From: Sipunculus nudus
Taxonomy: Eukaryota > Annelida > Sipuncula > Golfingiida > Sipunculidae
Assembly: GCA_026874595.1 (NCBI GenBank)
Contig: CM049316.1
Coordinates: 10,530,839 to 10,594,838, forward strand
DNA: 64,000 nt
Reading direction: 5' to 3'
Below are positions 38,601-51,279 of this stretch, piece after piece. Within the stretch, counting starts at the first letter, position 1; every line of letters starts with the position of its first letter. Below the pieces are notes generated by a model. The model ran no database searches and had not been told where the DNA came from. It saw nothing but the letters and a program-made list of their open reading frames with translations. The position numbers were made by a program, and so were the translations under genes.

Positions 38601-40692
38601 AGCTCATCAAACACTTTGTCTACTTCAGGTACAGTTTAAATCATCTTTTTCTTTTCACTTATTCGTAAGCATTTTAATTATTTAATCCTGGTGCCCCATT
38701 TTTATACACCGAACGTTAAGGCATAGCAAAACTGGAAAACTGCATTCAAAGGAATGCAAGCTTCCGCCATGTCTGGGTCCTTTTTGTAGAATATGCTCCC
38801 CAACCCATGTTTGCATATACTTATTCAGTCAGTATTCCATGGTACATTCATGTGTTTGTGAATATTCCTTGATGACGTTCCTGAATCCGGATCATGTGCG
38901 GAATCCACATCAATATCTTATCGATTTTTCGTTGGCCCCTCCCGAAATGCCCTCAAAGTTTGATGAGGTCCCGTTTATGACTGAGTTATGTTTTGAACAC
39001 ACACAAACACACAAACACGAACGGGAATGAACGCGTATACCCGCTTGGCGGAGTCCTCGATTCATCCCAGACAAAGCATTAAATAGCTATTGGTCTCCTA
39101 CCTGGGATAATTCTATGAACAGTTTCATACTTATATACACATTTCCATACCAAACTTAGTGATATAAAGTTTGATAAGAAATGTCTTAGCAAACATCTCC
39201 AAAAAACAGTTGGATGATCATTAATAGACTCATCAATCCACTCTATACTCTCCATCAATCTTCCTATGGCTACATATGTTTTAGTCTGTGGAACAATGTA
39301 CCAGTCCATATCAGAAAGGTCGGATCGGTTATCACTTCTAAGGGATTTCTTGAGACATGCCTGTTTTTAGTTTATCAGAGTAACTCTTGATTCTATGGTT
39401 TTACAACTTTTTTACTTAATTTTTACGTCAAATTATTCAATTTATTTTATGTTATATGTTTTTGACCTTTTACTTGGTGTATAAGAGGAGTGTTATATAA
39501 ATCTAAATGTGGTATATTTTCAGGGTGATGCCGGCAGCAGACGAGTTTGCCAAGGGATTAGACCGCATGGGATTACTGGATCATCTCCGAGCTAATCCGG
39601 AGCCTGGTAAAGCCTTCTTCCTCTTCCCGTACTTGCAGCTGACCGCCACGCGGTTTATAGAACTGACTCGATTCTCATTCGACAGTCTTCCAACGAGGCA
39701 AGAAATCCATACCATCGATGCTCTGAAGAAATTCTTGCTTGAAGTTGAAGGTATGATCTCCAGAGTCGAGTTATCTTTAATTTCTGTATATTTGTATGCC
39801 CGTTATATAAACTGAATAATTAATTTTAACAGATAAAGCTGGGAGCGAATATTCTATGATTGATACTCTACGACAAGGTCTTAGTCAGATGTCATCCTCT
39901 GTGTACAATCCTTTAAATTATAATTCAAATTGTATTCGCTTTAATTCTTTTCACTTACCTATTAATTGCTGAGACCGCCATTGCCGACACGGTGGCCATG
40001 CTCTGGTGCCGTTAGCTTTGTTGAATTAAGCCGTACCAAAATGTAGTCAATAGGTCTTTTCCATGAGTGAGCTCTTTAAATGAGGGAATCCACAGCAGCC
40101 ACTATACCACCCGAGCAAGTTATGTCATTAACAGCCATACAGCATGAATAAGAACACATTTGGAAAAATCGAAATACCCTATTCTTGGTCTTGTGCCACA
40201 GGGCGTGGTGGTTACATACAGCAATGTCGGCCTTTTATTAGCAGTAGGTTGACTGTCAATGGGAATTTACGTGCTTGACCACTGCGGAAGTTCGTTTTGT
40301 TTCGCTGCATATGTATGTTCTTTTGTTTTAAACGTACAGCTTTATTTTTTTGCGTGTTAACTGAAAATTTGCGATCACATGTCTTACAGTATAAACATAA
40401 TACTTGCATTTAGTCTTTATGGTTACTTGTTTCTTATTCATTTACAGCTGGGAAACACCCCGTCACCCTGAGGCAAATGCTCCAGTTTATTACTGGTTCC
40501 CCGGACATACCACCAGGTGGCTTCACTATGCCTATCAAGGTCTACTTCCATGACCCAGACACGGACGGACGCTATCCACGGTGCGCCACCTGCAGTATGG
40601 AAATCACATTACCCAGTGGACTCTCGTATGACGAATTCGCTGACGTCATTAACGAAGCCATCAGAAGTTCACCTGGATTTGGCGTGGACTAG
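30703..40692 (+). CDS. UIM-HECT E3 ubiquitin ligase, paralogue B (G2E3-like HECT)
   Basis: Eight coding exons: 30703-30849, 32226-32333, 33620-33936, 34427-34633, 35939-36197, 38477-38628, 39524-39750, 40448-40692; they join in frame to 553 aa, all introns GT-AG. The role is as for paralogue A: ubiquitin transfer through a HECT cysteine. Exon 1 encodes a hydrophilic N-terminus ending YDGLELFVA, matching paralogue A's YDGLELLYA. The ubiquitin-interacting motif is EEDEVREALETSQME (106-120). A Pro/Ser/Arg linker with RPPSVRPWSARSQ follows. HECT marks: GLDYGGPRREFF (248-259), VLHTGQGLQCLHP, catalytic cysteine in RCATCSMEITLP (Cys521), and Phe550 at -4. Exon lengths 4, 5, 6 and 8 (207, 259, 152, 245 nt) equal those of A, and exon 7 is 3 nt longer (227). 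Introns are larger than in A because of repeat insertions. The start is the first ATG in the frame that continues into exon 2. Candidate polyadenylation signals are at 41370 and 41831. Confidence 0.92.
31066..31315. repeat. Intronic repeat, copy 1 (pair with 35605-35905)
   Basis: Starts at a short (GA)n tract. It shares ATTACAGAGTCACT, AACTGGGT-ACGCC and GAACAGTACACAAA blocks, in the same order and orientation, with 35605-35905 in intron 4 of the same gene. It is a dispersed repeat of unknown class. Confidence 0.65.
31814..32020. mobile_element. Short hAT-like MITE in HECT-B intron 1
   Basis: The left end CAGACGCGGATCCAGG and the reverse complement of the right end CAGGGGCGGTTCCAGG form imperfect inverted termini around 207 bp that include a C-run (31852-31866) and GGACCCC motifs. 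No clear 8-bp target duplication is visible. A related, partial copy in reverse orientation lies at 49138-49345. Confidence 0.6.
34680..34890 (+). repeat. Dispersed repeat family copy 2
   Basis: 5'-truncated copy in intron 4 of HECT-B sharing ACGTTCCT, TCCGGATAATG, CATGACATTCCATTCATGAC and a CA-rich tail with copies at 29178 and 38728. Confidence 0.7.
35605..35905. repeat. (GA)n tract plus intronic repeat, copy 2
   Basis: About 48 bases of GA repeat (35605-35652) followed by sequence matching 31066-31315. It lies in HECT-B intron 4, ending about 35 bp before the acceptor of exon 5. Confidence 0.7.
37061..37080. repeat. Poly(C) run
   Basis: Twenty consecutive C residues in HECT-B intron 5. 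Confidence 0.95.
37548..37680. repeat. GGTCC-rich patch in HECT-B intron 5
   Basis: Many copies of GGTCC or GGACC (for example GGACCGGACCGGACA, GGTCCGGTCCTGG, GGTGGTCTGGTCCAG) in about 130 bp, clearly more G+C-rich than the AT-rich surroundings. It has no coding potential that I recognise. Confidence 0.7.
38728..39058 (+). repeat. Dispersed repeat family copy 3
   Basis: The longest copy of the family, in HECT-B intron 6. It has GGAATGCAAGC, then CCTTGATGACGTTCCT, ATCCGGATCATGTGCGG, an ACACACAAACACAC tail and an ending CGCTTGGCGGAGT. That style of ending is common in invertebrate interspersed repeats. Confidence 0.7.
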
Positions 40693-43600
40693 TCACCACG
40701 TGGAGTTAATATTTAAATGCTTAGAGTTTCTGTTCAAATATTATTGGCCCACGTCAAATTAAATGGACATTTTTCCAATCAACAAAAAATGGTTCGAAAG
40801 TGATTTAAAGAAGAAAAGTTTATAAAGTGTCAATCTCGCTTCAGACACTTTTAGCAGCATTCCATTTATCATTCATATTAAAACCAGTGGGAATATGTCA
40901 CATGAATATATGTTTAACTCTTTTATATATTTAATATTTCGTTGTTTTGACATGTATAGCTACAGGTTTTCTATATTTTTCTCTTATACCAAATTAAGCA
41001 AAATGAAGTTAACCAATTATATTTTGTGTATTTTTTGTTATATCGCATGTCAACTGAGGGACCAGGAAACCTATTTTGATATTCTTTTTATAAGAATAGA
41101 CGCTTAAAACAACTGCTTATATAAGTGTTTTAAGGTGACATTCAGATATTATTAATACATCATGCCTGAGATTACGTGTTATGTGTAATGAAAACAGGTA
41201 TAAACTTTTGGATGGGCTGAGTTGATTGTAACAAACCTGTTTCATGGGTCTTTAACAGTAATATTTATATAGAATTACACTTACAAATACATGCCGTTGC
41301 ATTTGTTATTTGTCTTCCCAATTAATATTACTGCGGATGCGTAATAGGAGTCTATTTAAAAAACAAACCAATAAATTGTCTATTTAACCACGATAACAGA
41401 CGCTAAAATAAATCAGTTGTACAGTCTCAATAAGGCATGTTTACAGTCAGAAATTAATAATGACATGCACATTAAAAAGCTTGGGTTACAGCTTAAGGAA
41501 ATTGATTGTTACATGTTTGTATTTTGATTTATATTTATAAATATGTATATTATTATGTAAATCTTTATGAGTCTTGTTTCTATTAAAAACTTATATAAGA
41601 TTAAGAGCAATTTGATACAATCCCGACAATGCATATTTACATTTAACCCATATTATGGACGACATCATGTATATATGGGACTATATATTTCCCAATCCAG
41701 GCTCGTATCTGCATAGAAATGTATTATCTTTAAATTTCTGTGTGTTATTTTGTATATACTCTTTAACTTGTTAATATTTAAGTATTTCTTTCTGTTCAGT
41801 TCTATCTAATCTTGTGATATCAAGCTAAACAATAAAGCCCACATTATACACTGGTTAAATTTTCTCATTTTGTATATCCTTTACCATTAAATATTGTTCA
41901 AAAAGTGAGTATTTATCTTCTTTTACATTTTTCTCGCTTAGTTTATTTTAACTATTTTGATCAGCGTTCACAAAGGCCATTCAAAGGCCAAATCATCGCA
42001 AATCAGGAAGATCACCGGGTTTTTTAAAAATTTCCACACCCTTGTGTTAAACGAGGTCAATCAGGCTGCAACCATAAACACCAGATTTTGATTTTGCTTG
42101 TCATGTGAACAGCTTAATCTATAAAGTAATTTCAAATTTCTTCTGTACCTGTGAATTTGTTTTGAGGCATTGTTCGCCGCTAGGCGATACATCAGGTGTA
42201 ATTATGAATATCAGGGCAACAGAATCCATTTTCCATCTTTATTACTGGTACCTTAGACTACATATACCTGGTACACCAGGGAGACACGAGACACACTGAA
42301 CACTTAATTGATAAATAATATCTTATGTCAATGTGCCCGACGCCTTGTCTTTAACAAACTTATAAACTCCATTTCAAACCCAAAGTATAAAAAGAGGAGG
42401 GAGGCCCTCCTAGGAAGAAGTTTCATGTTGGCATCCCTGGTCAGCTGTTCATTTTAAAGCAAGAACCCACTTCCGGGCAAGGAATTCCATTCAGTTACCC
42501 CGCAGACTCTTCTTAACAAGTAGTTTGGGAACATAAAAACGGCCAACATCTGAAGAAGCTTGTGTGTAGGGCCCTAGGGTTTATTGGAAAACAGACAGGT
42601 GCTGGATATTATGGGGGAGTGGGAAAATCAGTGCTCGATAAGGGCAGGGCAAGTGACCTCAGGGTAGTACAGGGACATGCAAAGGCATATATGTATCTAC
42701 TGACAGAGTTTGGCGGTGACTGGTCCAGTCGCTGAAGAGAAATTCCTAGAGGAACGCGTTTCTGGAGCAACTCCCAAAAGGTATATCGAAGTAGGATTTT
42801 ATTTTTACAGTTACAAGTCATGACGTCTAAACTAGTTTACACGTTCCACAATCTCTTTTCTGTATATATTTTTATCATCATTATAACATCATTAATATGC
42901 CCGGTACAACTGATTCATCATTATAGTTTAGATTAACAGCTGTTAGAGTTTCGTATATATTGTATACAGTACTCCATGGGAGTAACACAAAAGTCTGGGG
43001 CCCCGAGTATTGATAGTATGTAAGAGAAATAGAGCATGCGCAGTTGTTTCACGCAGTTTCCTTTGAATCCTACCCGATAGAAAATATGTCCATCTTTGTA
43101 TTACTACTATATAAAGGAATCGCGGATTTTTTTTCATTAGCACACTTTGGACCATGGTGTTAAATGCAGAGCTGGAATCTACAATTAATGCAATGACATA
43201 GTTTCATTTTATCTGTAAATCATTATGAATATAATTTAAAATTGTCATGGTGGCAACCTGGACCCTATGTTCTTAGAATGTGCGAATACGTTTTCACTTC
43301 TGATACCTTCGACTCAGAGACTTCTATTACGAAGAGCGTGCAGACATCTCCTTGGGAACCTTAAACTAGGTCACGGTGACTATTATTCTGCGAGCTATAG
43401 GACGAAACGTCGATTCATCATAAATAAAAAATATTAGTAATCTATATATTTAAGACTGCAAGCATGGACAATTTTAGCAGAATTTGTCCAACCAGTTCTT
43501 TCAGAATGGGCCAGAACCTACATAACCATACCGTTTTATACGGCCATTCGGTCGCCAGCAGAACTTAAACTGTAACTATATGACATATAAAACCATGTGA

Positions 43601-45659
43601 CCTACCGGTATATTCTGAGAGATACTCAACGAAAACATGATTTGCCGGACTTTTAAGTCAGACTTTTTTTAGTGTACAAGACTATTGGACCTTAATACTG
43701 AATTTGTATACATATACCCTTTTTTAACACTTGGAACCTATCAGCATGCAATCTATGTACAATACTGGCACAATCAGCTCATCTCAAATGCGATTGAAAA
43801 ATTTTGATATTTCATTACAGTTAGTCCATTTTGTTTAAAAATGTGATACAAAACCTTCAATTTCTCAATAACAAATGCATGGGTTACCTTGGGACTAAAT
43901 GTCATTATTCATCTTGGAAAGCTTCATCTAATGTACGAGACAAGTGGCGTCACATATATTTTTAATCGTTATATATAGATGTTCAAAATTATTTTGACCC
44001 CGACACCTTACATTCATGTGACTTTTTACTCGACTCTTACGAAGATTTATGCATCTGACCATGCGTTCAGAGCATAAAGCGGATATAGAGTGCATCTGTC
44101 AGATCTATTTCATGTGCAAAATGGAGGGTTAGGACAACATTAATCAACCAAGTAGTATTTAAATATATGATTAACAAATGTGAACTTTCAAAATGATCTA
44201 TTTTGTGCAAATTCATAAAACAGCTTCAATTTCATGATAAATAATGCTTTGTCATTTATCATACTTAATATATACTTCATAATTAATTGGACACAGCAGG
44301 GGTTATCTTTTGTATAAAATTAGTGGTGCAAGCTGTGATTGTACATAATTAACGCAAATTCATCACTGCTTTTGGGACTGACAACTGGAAGACGCGTAAA
44401 AGTTTTAGCTCTTCTCAAATTATATCTCTCTTTATATCATAAAATTGAATACACATGTCATACCTATTTTGATTTCATCATTAAAAATCTGACAAAATAG
44501 GGTAAACCAGTTAATAAATATATGACGAGTAAATGTGAAATTTCACTATAATTTGTCTATTTTAAAAGCTATTCGTACAATTTCTCAATATGCTATGCAT
44601 ATCTCTAGACAGGTAGCGTCACCTGCAATTTCTTCAAATGTGCACCAGTCTAACAATTATTTCGAGACTGAGAGACGGAGATTGTCCAATTTGTCCGCAA
44701 AGAATAATAAGATATTTAGCTTTTGACCTTCTGATTCAAATAATGTACTTCAATATATAATTAGTCATATATTCTCTAATTCATAATGGTTTGGCCAAAT
44801 ATTCCTTTTTTAGGGGTGGGGGGGGGGTCTAAATATTCCCCAAAAATTGGTTATCTTGGTACAGCTGGTTTAAAATGGGTAAAATTCATACAGAATCAGC
44901 GATTTCTCAATATTTCTTTGGCATGGATTGCCTTGAAATTTGCTAAGTATGTTGATCGTACTTTTAATTATGTTATGAAATCAGTGTAAACCTGAACTTT
45001 GTATTATTTGGCAAGGTTCGTGGTTATTTTTAGACTGCATGATCTCAGTCATATTAGCTGTCACACGCTTTGCCTTTCACTGTCAAGTATAAGACAAACA
45101 TTCTTGTCCTCCTGCACAGTTCTGATAAAATTTATCAGAAAAACGTGACAAGTAAAGGTTATATATAGTCCTGCGAAATATTATGCAAGCGCCGAATGTA
45201 CGCAAGCGCTTGTTAAACACTTCGCAGGATTATAACAGATTAGTACCAAAAGCTGCGCAGAATAATATACTGGTATAATTAATACCAAAAAGCCGCAATG
45301 GATCTCTCGTCTGGTATCGTATTCTTCCCTATAATTCTGCATGCGAGGGACAAGATGTTTAAAGTCTATACTATTTCAAAAATTTCGGAATGTAGCATAT
45401 TTCCAGTCCCGCTGCGTGACTGTGGTGGAAATCAATCGTTCATCAGTGTCTGACGCATTAGAAGTTAACGATAAATTGCTTTCACTCAATACTAACAGAC
45501 CTTGCTACGCTAATGAGAACAAACCACATATATCCCTTATTTGGAAATTATGCGTGCTAATTACATGCACACAAGGAAAAGTTAATCTCATGTTGGACAA
45601 GCTGTTATGAATGTTGGCCAGTCCGCTGAGCGTCATGACCCATGGGTCACTTTTGTTGT
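40693..45659. other. Intergenic DNA downstream of HECT-B
   Basis: The first part is the HECT-B 3' UTR, with candidate AATAAA signals at 41370-41375 and 41831-41836. I recognise no gene beyond it. A stem of TCCTGCGAA and TTCGCAGGA (about 45171-45179 and 45227-45235) brackets about 47 bp. Confidence 0.4.
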
Positions 45660-47030
45660 TGCTAACAAAATAGCTGTAATTGAATCCTGTTAATAATTTT
45701 AGCATATAAAACATACGTGATAAACTCGTTTCTATAATATGAATGAAATAGCAAATCCGTAAATTATTACAGCTTATTGCGGAAGAAAACTTTCGCATGT
45801 AAAATATATGTGATAAACTCGTGTCTACTATTCATAGAATATCCAAATATATATATTTTTTTTTTGCAGCCTGATGATAATATTCGCATATAAGACAATG
45901 TGACTTATAGGGCTAAATCCCTGTTACTGCAACCTGCAAATTTTCTCATTGAAATTGTTTGATTAACCCTTTACTGAATGGATGAAATTACAGATCCTAA
46001 TTGTAATTACATCCTGATGAGAACTTCCGCAATAAATGGTGCGATAAAATTGTAATAAATTTATAAACCCCTGCAGTTATACAGAGTGATGATGGATCTC
46101 AGTATTCACACCCACATATATAAGATACCGTAGTTTCTAACATGCTTATCAGCATAAGTAATTTACAAAAACACTATAGTCTGTTTCATCCCCTCATGTC
46201 CACCTGTTTTTTGCTATGAAATTTTTTATTAGGTACATTTCAAGGGAAACAGTTATAGTGTAGAGGAGAGGATTACAGAACCTAATTTTCAACAAGGTAA
46301 CTAAATTCCTACCTCACCTTATTTGAGTAACAGAATTTTCTTAAAATATGAGAAATCAGTCTACATTTTACAACATATCAGACCCACTTATGGAGGTCAA
46401 GGTCATTGGTCACATGCAAAAACAGCCTCAACTGACAGCTGCTGATTGGATGATCTCATGTAAACAATCTAAAAAATATAACCAGATAAAACAAAGATGG
46501 CTACTTATGGAGGGACACACCATATCTGCCAGATCATGATAAAGAGACTAAAATGTTGTGAAACATAAACGGGGGATTTATTGTAAAATTCTTAACTGCC
46601 ATATTAGGTTGTCACTTCCATGTGTTGTTTTGTTGGAAAATATTGAAAAATATAAACTTTTAAGTAAATCATCTACAAAAAACAGACGGACAGCAGGTGG
46701 TGAAATGGACTATAGTAATTTAAGCCTGATAATACTAGTTTTCACACTCACAAATATATAGGGAATATGAAAAACTCGATTCTTACATTGATAAATTACA
46801 AAATCCCTGTAACTGCAGCCTAAAGATTTACTGTATCCCTGTAATTGCAACTTAATGATAGTTTTTATCTCATAAATGTATGACAGGCTAATTAAATTCC
46901 TATAACATTGACAAATTACAAAATCCCTGTAATTATAGAATGATGGTTTTAACACTAACAAATATACTAAGTCCCCATAACAGCAGCCTGGTGATAGGTT
47001 TCACATTCACAAATATATATGAATTTCTGA
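45660..47030. repeat. Degenerate minisatellite region
   Basis: Blocks resembling AAATCCCTGTAATTGCAGCC, TGATGATAATTTTCGCA, CATATAAAATATATGTGATA and AACTCGTTTCTA recur many times with strong divergence (for example near 45700, 45800, 45890, 46010, 46795, 46840, 46920, 46970). It behaves as an old tandem array with a unit of very roughly 100 bp, broken by unrelated DNA. Confidence 0.55.
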
Positions 47031-47099
47031 GTCACCAAAACACTGTCAATTCTGTAGCACTAATCCAGAGTCTCTTCTGTCAGCCACCGGCCACCTGTG

Positions 47100-47329
47100 A
47101 GACTTTTGGTACATCGAAATCCCGGCAGGTGACGCTGCAATGCATGGCCTAGGCTGTCTCCCTTTCCTCTTTTTCTCCCTACTATCGTCGCGTCCTCAAA
47201 TATACGTCACGTTTTTGTACACGGGAACCAGCCTAAGCCAAGGCCGTGACCTGTGTGTGAGCAGATCAGGCACCAAATATAACCTCCAGTTTACGTGTAC
47301 CTCACCCGGCAGGAGGTCCCATTACTCAG
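47100..47329 (+). other. Possible 5' non-coding exon of the IMPase gene
   Basis: A locally G+C-richer stretch ends at a strong splice donor, CAG|GTAAGT (exon end 47329), and the next plausible acceptor in a gene on this strand is at 51229. A second donor-like CACAG|GTGAGT at about 47658 could serve an alternative first exon. The start of transcription cannot be placed. This is inference from splice signals only. Confidence 0.35.
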
Positions 47330-47747
47330 GTAAGTTATAATGTATAATTTTAAAGGGTTAAGTAAATAGTACTTTTAAATTGTATGCAGGTATCTAATTA
47401 TTCTATCTGAAATATAACTAGCAATAATGAGATCTGAATCTGACATTTGAGACTGTCAATTCTGATGGCCGAAAGTGGCAGTAAGGACAAAATCAGTGAA
47501 AAGTCAATTAGTTTTCAATTAATTCAGCCATGAAACGTTAGAGTGTATCCAGATACCACATAATATATATAAATCAGCCAGGATCTCAATCAAACTTTGT
47601 TGTGTGCTACAAAGAAATGTCCGTCACTGTGCGGCAACCAAATATAGTTTGATCACAGGTGAGTTTTGCTTGCTAGAACAAAGGCAATCTGTACCCAGAT
47701 ATGTTCCCACCTCAGAGGGCGTGGCCATGCTCTCTGTTAGGCATTTA

Positions 47748-47783
<36 letters not shown>

Positions 47784-50700
47784 GAGTCATAGATCTTTTT
47801 ATCTATTTTAATCTAAAACTAGACACATTCTTAATCATAAAACCAATAGCACCTGAAGTGCTGCCATGGCATAGTTTGCACCATTGGTGTGGTTTGCACC
47901 CCAGGTACAAACCATGCCATAGACTATATTATACTAGAGGGTGTAAACTGTAAATAGGCAAGGTGGATTCCCTGTACTATTTGCATAGCAATTAAGGCAC
48001 AAAGAGCAATCAGACTTATCTTGAGCTGTGAATCACTACCCCCTCCAAGGATTATATAAAATTATTTTTAAATTCAAAGGCCCACTCGAAAATTCAAAAC
48101 TGGTTTTGGTTCCAGAAAATGATCCCTTAATAATAGCGGCACCAAAATGGATGTGCAAACCTCAGTTGAAATATTTATTTAGGCAAAAACACCGAGTAGT
48201 GTTATTTGGGCAGACTAAATTTGATATAAGTACATTTAAAATCCCCTTCAGATAACAGGTTTTATTGTTAAATTTTATGCTATGTCCATTTATGACTGAT
48301 GCTTATGTGATGTAATGGTTTTGCCCATTATTTGTACTTACTAAAATCTGTTGAGTTATGAAAGCATGTGTCAGGGATAATTTTATTGTTACAGACTTAA
48401 AATATTTCTTGTCAAAACAATTTAGATTGCCTTCCATTATCCACTACATTATTAAATTTTGTATACACTTTATCTCCAGCCCCCTGAATGATTTGATATT
48501 TTATATTCCTATATATTTTATTAAAATTGAATATTTTATATGCTATATAATATATATATATGTTATATAGACATGTTCTTACATAGAATATTATTAACAT
48601 AATAAATCTACAGTGAGTACAGTCCAAAGCCTTTATACAGTAATTCTTATTTATGCAAATGTAATTATGAATTATGAATTTTCATCAACCGAACAGGGAC
48701 ACTTGGCATATAGCAGTGATTTAAAACACTTTGTAAGATTGATAGGATGCCACAGATTTACTTAACTGCATTTGCTAAATTGTGAAGTACCTGTACTCTC
48801 TTTGACAAACAGTACCCCAGTACTGCCGAGCCTGTCCTTGATGAGTAGTCAAAAGTAACTACAGAGATGGTTTGCCTTTTGTTAAAGGAAACCTAACCCT
48901 CAAAATTGAAAATATTATGTTTGACCTCAGAAAGTGATATATTTGATTCAAACTCATTAACTGTATACTCCGCAGCTTTCTGCTTTGGTGTGGAGCAGTG
49001 GCACAAACTGCTCTTTTCAGCTGTTAGTTCATTTTGATTTAGTCATATTATTTTGTGGTACCAAATACTACTTTAACAGAGATAAGATCATTTGCATTTG
49101 GATGAATCCTACTATATAGTATATGACATAAGGAGGGCACGGGGGATCCAGGATTTAGGAAAAGGAGGGGTCCAACCCAGGAGGACTTATGATAACACCT
49201 AAATTAAAATGATTTCAAGTCCAAGAAAATTCCAAGAAAGGAGGAGCAGGCCACAAATTGGTCTAAAACCATTAAAAAAATGGTTGCAGTGGCTGAAAAA
49301 GGGGGTGTTCCTGAACCCCTGGACCCCTTTCCTGGTTCTGCTTATGGAGGGACATGGTCACTTCAGTGTGTTACAGTATCCTGGCCACTTCCTTGTGGCT
49401 ACAGGTCAAGTCACTGCCAAGCTCTCTCTGCAGATAGGTTCATGTCTCAGGACTGTCCTGGCCAGAGTTACATGTACTTTTGTGTTTCACTCTCCTGTCC
49501 TTGTCAAACTGTGACTGATTCATTCCTTACAAGCATTTAAGTTCACATATTTCCAAGTTTCAACTTGAGTACACTCTAAAACCTGGGCATTGCAATTTGC
49601 AGTGAATAAAACAGCATGGGCACATTTCTACTGAAGCCAGAAAAGTATAGGTTGGTTTCTCGGGCACCAAGTGCATCAATCTTGACTTCCTGGATCAGAT
49701 ATTTTTGGTTTCAGTAGAAATTTACTCATTTTGAGTTTCAGCTGCTTGGACATTTCTTTCATGAAAATAAAATGGTAAAATTTCAGTAAAAACTTCCCTT
49801 TGTTATGTTTTGTTTTTTCCTGTTAATCAATACAATTCTGTTATTTTCACGGTGCCCTGTGATCATGTGGTTTGTTAATCAGAAACCTAAAGTAAAAGGG
49901 TAAAATAAAATTGCCCACATGCACTGATTTATAAAATAAAAAGTGTCTGAGAAACATACTTTTTGCCTGATGGTTGTCACTTCAGTTTTCATTGAATCTT
50001 GTGTGGTCAGAAGTTTCGATAAATCTCTGAATGTACCATTTGCTGAAATCAACATTTACCAAGTAAAATCTTTTATACATATATTTAAAAATGCCCTAGG
50101 TAGTCAAGAATAATTAGGCCCAGGTGTATCAAATAAATACTCTTTAAGTACACCATAAGCTGAAATTCCCTGAAAACTGGCAAATCCTTGAATGTTCCTT
50201 AATGAGGTGGTAATACCAGGTGGAACAATATGTCTGGGAGATACAAGGCCTGACTTGCAGAAATTGAAACAATGGTTATGGTTGACTGCTTTTTGGTGCA
50301 CTCCAGCAGTGTTATATCAATTAAGTAAGTGAGTGGTTGGTTAATCTTGGCTAATTATATGTAGAATTATATGTGGAATTATATGTAGTGAAAACTACAT
50401 AGTACATGTACATGCATATAAATGCTGCACTCCTGATATCTCAGTATGTTTAATTAACTTTCAGAGTCATCTGACAGTGACATTGGGAGTGTATGTAGGA
50501 GACTACTAGTAAATCACAAGGTCAGCCTGGTGAGTTGTGTGTCTTTTTTTTAATTAAAACTCCAGAGGCATGTAAATTCTATTTTGGTATTGTTTTTTTA
50601 ATGATGAAGTGAAAGATTTAATAGATCAACAAGAGGAATATAAAATTTAGTTAGACTCATAATTGGTGATAGGCTATGCTGAACATCTGTATAAAGGGTA

Positions 50701-51229
50701 AATACTGGGAAATAATATCTGCAGTGATGAGATGTGCAAATTAATAATTTAAGTTAGGGATGTGGTAGCCATGTGATTGATTGATGTGCTGTTGATCAGG
50801 ATTTCAGTAAGTGCTGTTTACACTTCATGATCTCATAAATACAAATAATGTACATAAATTCTTTGAACAAGGTACTAGAAAACTGCAGCATCCTCTCAGA
50901 TATTTTGTCTGCTTGTATGAACATGTATATATTTAACCTGAGAAAGTGTCAGTGTTTGTAGGTATTCTGCTTACATCTGCTATAAATAAAGGCATTTATA
51001 GTCAAAAACTGTTCCCAAGAGGCAAAGGTTATCATTTTTTTTACTTTAATATATATATATATAGATCATTCAATATCAAAAGTGGCATTTAAATTCACAG
51101 TCACAGATTTAGGCAGTAACGGTACTAACATCACCAAGAACATCCAGATTTTATGTTGGTGCATTATGTGTTGTCATTTTTCGTTATTATTTGTCATGCA
51201 ATTCATGCAAATAGTGTTATGAATTTCAG
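47330..51229. other. Presumed first intron of the IMPase gene, with repeats
   Basis: No coding exon is recognised. It holds an (AC)n tract (about 47752-47780), an imperfect inverted repeat built on CATGGCATAGTTTGCACC and GGTACAAACCATGCCAT (about 47862-47924), and a partial copy of the GGATCCAGGATTTAGG MITE family (49138-49345). It also has a 75-codon ORF (48028-48255) of unknown nature and a short triplicated GAATTATATGT motif (about 50361-50390). Confidence 0.4.
49138..49345. mobile_element. Partial MITE copy related to 31814-32020
   Basis: GGATCCAGGATTTAGGAAAA then GGAGGGGTCC matches the reverse complement of the right end of the element at 31814-32020. It is degenerate at the far end. Confidence 0.55.
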
Positions 51230-51279
51230 GAGATTTGTAAATTTGACTCAACAAGGGACCACAGAGAAAGACAGTTGAG

